53,491 nucleotides of DNA from NCBI GenBank assembly GCA_018816765.1, contig JAHIUX010000039.1, positions 1 through 53,491 of the forward strand, read 5' to 3'. The stretch comes from Bacteroidota bacterium (GTDB lineage Bacteria; Bacteroidota; Bacteroidia; Bacteroidales; F082). Below, piece by piece: positions 52,531-53,491 of this stretch; the stretch's first letter is position 1, and the number at the start of each line of letters is the position of its first letter. The position numbers and the translations under genes were made by a program. The notes below the pieces were generated by a model that was not told the DNA's origin, made no database searches, and saw only the letters and a program-made list of their open reading frames with translations.

Positions 52531-52850
52531 TTTGTTTACACAAACAGAATCACCAATCTTAAAAAGTCTAACTTCCTTTCGCGTTGCTTCAACAACTCCG
52601 GCAAGTTCCATTCCATGTATTTGGTTTTTAATCTGTTAAAGCCTGACATGATACGCATCATTGGCTTGTTAGAGAAATCAGTGATAGGACCAATTCCGGG
52701 CGCTAAGCGCCGAATCTTCGTGTCGCCAATGCGTAATGTTGTTGCATGAACCTTAATCAGCACTTCCTTTTCTTTTGGCACGGGTTATTCTACCTCCCTG
52801 ATTTGTAGTACCTCAGGTGGACCGTATGCGTCACAAACAACAGCTTTCGT
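52531..52850 (-). pseudogene. Decayed N terminus of an MDR (zinc-type) alcohol dehydrogenase/quinone reductase
   Basis: Read on the minus strand from 52850: KAVVCDAYGPPEVLQIREVE, a TAA stop (52785-52787), then PVPKEKEVLIKVHATTLRIGD, the usual beginning of MDR oxidoreductases. The expected start codon is ACG (52848-52850). A one-base deletion in the A-run near 52625-52629 throws the frame; the other frame continues GMELAGVVEATRKEVRLFKIGDS. Nothing of the catalytic or Rossmann domain remains. This is a broken relic of about the first 105 residues. Confidence 0.85.
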
Positions 52851-52866
52851 TGATAAAAATCCTATG

Positions 52867-53343
52867 TTATTTGGCTTGTTCGATAGGAACGTTGCCAAAG
52901 AAATCGTATGGTTGTTCGCGAAAATGATCATTCATTACGAACACGGTAAGCACAATAAAAACAACAAATGCCAGTAAAACCAGAAATTGGCTTCCGGATG
53001 TTTTTTGAATGTCCTGCTTATTCCTGACATCACATACTTCGCCAGGACAGTATTGCACCTTGTCTTTAAAAAACAGGGGATAAAACATACAACCCAGACA
53101 AATCCCAAATACGGATTCAAAGAACAGGAATACAAGACAAATCAGGCAGATTATACCGGTAATCATGCTGTACGCATTTACGATGATAAAAAAGACGAAC
53201 ATGGTTGCTGCCATCGCAACTCCGATCCACCACGCGAACTTTTTCTGTGCAGCGCCGACATATTCAGGTGTTTGTCGTTGAACGATAAGGCGTGCAGCAA
53301 TCAGTGAAGGTGAAAAGCGTGGATTGATAAATACCCTGATCAT
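52867..53343 (-). CDS. DUF4395 membrane protein
   Basis: 158 residues from ATG 53343 (MIRVFINPRFSPSLIAARLI). Two hydrophobic stretches in the middle end with FESVFGICLGCMFYPLFF, the CLGC signature of DUF4395, and a further helix lies at ~120-140. Function unknown; DUF4395 proteins are often found with sulfur-transfer or thioredoxin genes, but none is nearby. The frame extends to 53445, but those bases overlap the start of the next plus-strand gene. Confidence 0.82.
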   Translation of the reverse strand: MIRVFINPRFSPSLIAARLIVQRQTPEYVGAAQKKFAWWIGVAMAATMFVFFIIVNAYSMITGIICLICLVFLFFESVFGICLGCMFYPLFFKDKVQYCPGEVCDVRNKQDIQKTSGSQFLVLLAFVVFIVLTVFVMNDHFREQPYDFFGNVPIEQAK

Positions 53344-53380
53344 GAAATCCAGAGTATATTCAAAAAAGTGTGTCAATATA

Positions 53381-53408
53381 TTGATTAAAAAAATGATTAA
53401 TAACTTTG
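53381..53408 (+). promoter_or_regulatory. Candidate promoter for the gene starting at 53413
   Basis: TTG (53381-53383), a 17-bp spacer and TAACTTTG (53401-53408). The -7 element is only 4 bp from the ATG, so the transcript would be leaderless or nearly so if this is the functional promoter. Confidence 0.4.
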
Positions 53409-53412
53409 ACAC

Positions 53413-53491
53413 ATGGAAAAGAAAAAAAGAAAAGTTCGCCCTCATCTGAGTGACTTGATTCCCGATGAGGAGCGGCGCAATGAAATCGTCA
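53413..53491 (+). CDS. Start of an unidentified gene, cut by the window end
   Basis: ATG 53413 opens a frame reading MEKKKRKVRPHLSDLIPDEE and continuing to the edge. The basic start and the clean codon pattern look like a real gene start, and it fits the promoter just upstream. The product cannot be named from 26 residues. Confidence 0.5.
   Translation, partial: MEKKKRKVRPHLSDLIPDEERRNEIV

Noticed and set aside
53344-53445. Longer N terminus for the DUF4395 protein
   Set aside because: It would overlap the start and promoter of the next plus-strand gene, and conserved family sequence begins at MIRVFINPRF.

Overview
The window is a gene-dense chromosomal segment of a Bacteroidota bacterium, most likely Bacteroidales-like. 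The evidence is the Bacteroidota promoter type (TAnnTTTG at about -7, TTTG/TTG at about -33) seen upstream of several genes, the dcw gene order without murF, murB or ddl, an FtsZ ending in the Bacteroidota-type peptide FLHDNVD, glycine-lipid-type acyltransferase genes, and a menaquinone pathway. No CRISPR array, rRNA, insertion sequence or prophage is visible.

Layout. Positions 2-1833: the end of a biotin-dependent acyl-CoA carboxylase/decarboxylase locus (carboxyltransferase plus biotin carrier), meeting engB tail to tail. 2454-4269 (minus): an acyltransferase pair resembling GlsA/GlsB, which build N-acyl-glycine lipids. 4604-20013 (plus): the division and cell-wall cluster mraZ-rsmH-ftsL-ftsI-murE-mraY-murD-ftsW-murG-murC-ftsQ-ftsA-ftsZ, mostly with overlapping or nearly touching genes, followed by a yqeY-like gene. 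20500-29616: an accessory locus. Three tandem, translationally overlapping B12-binding radical SAM enzymes (minus) are divergent from a plus-strand operon of acyl carrier protein, KASIII-like synthase, short-chain reductase, polyprenyl-phosphate-type glycosyltransferase and GNAT acyltransferase. A sulfotransferase-fold gene faces this operon. 29642-32468 (minus): rplM-rpsI-rpsB-tsf with a promoter, a structured intergenic region and a terminator. 32853-38867: a lipoprotein, tRNA-Pro(GGG), a haem-binding protein, a large secreted M14 peptidase, two small stress/accessory-type proteins and a TonB-domain protein. 39054-46355 (minus): the menaquinone genes, a hotdog thioesterase followed by menF, menD, menB, menA, menC and menE. 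46507-53491: small envelope and accessory genes (a c-type cytochrome lipoprotein, a DUF3795 protein, an acetyltransferase, a PagL-like outer-membrane deacylase, a TraB/GumN protein, membrane proteins) and a decayed MDR alcohol dehydrogenase.

The most interesting part is 20500-29616. Carrier protein, KASIII and reductase could make a short or unusual acyl group on the carrier. The GNAT could transfer it to an amino sugar or another amine, and the glycosyltransferase could load a sugar on a polyprenyl phosphate. The three radical SAM enzymes could methylate or otherwise modify an unactivated carbon of the lipid, acyl or sugar product. The individual families are well supported by motifs. The combined pathway is inference and I do not recognise it as a characterised system.
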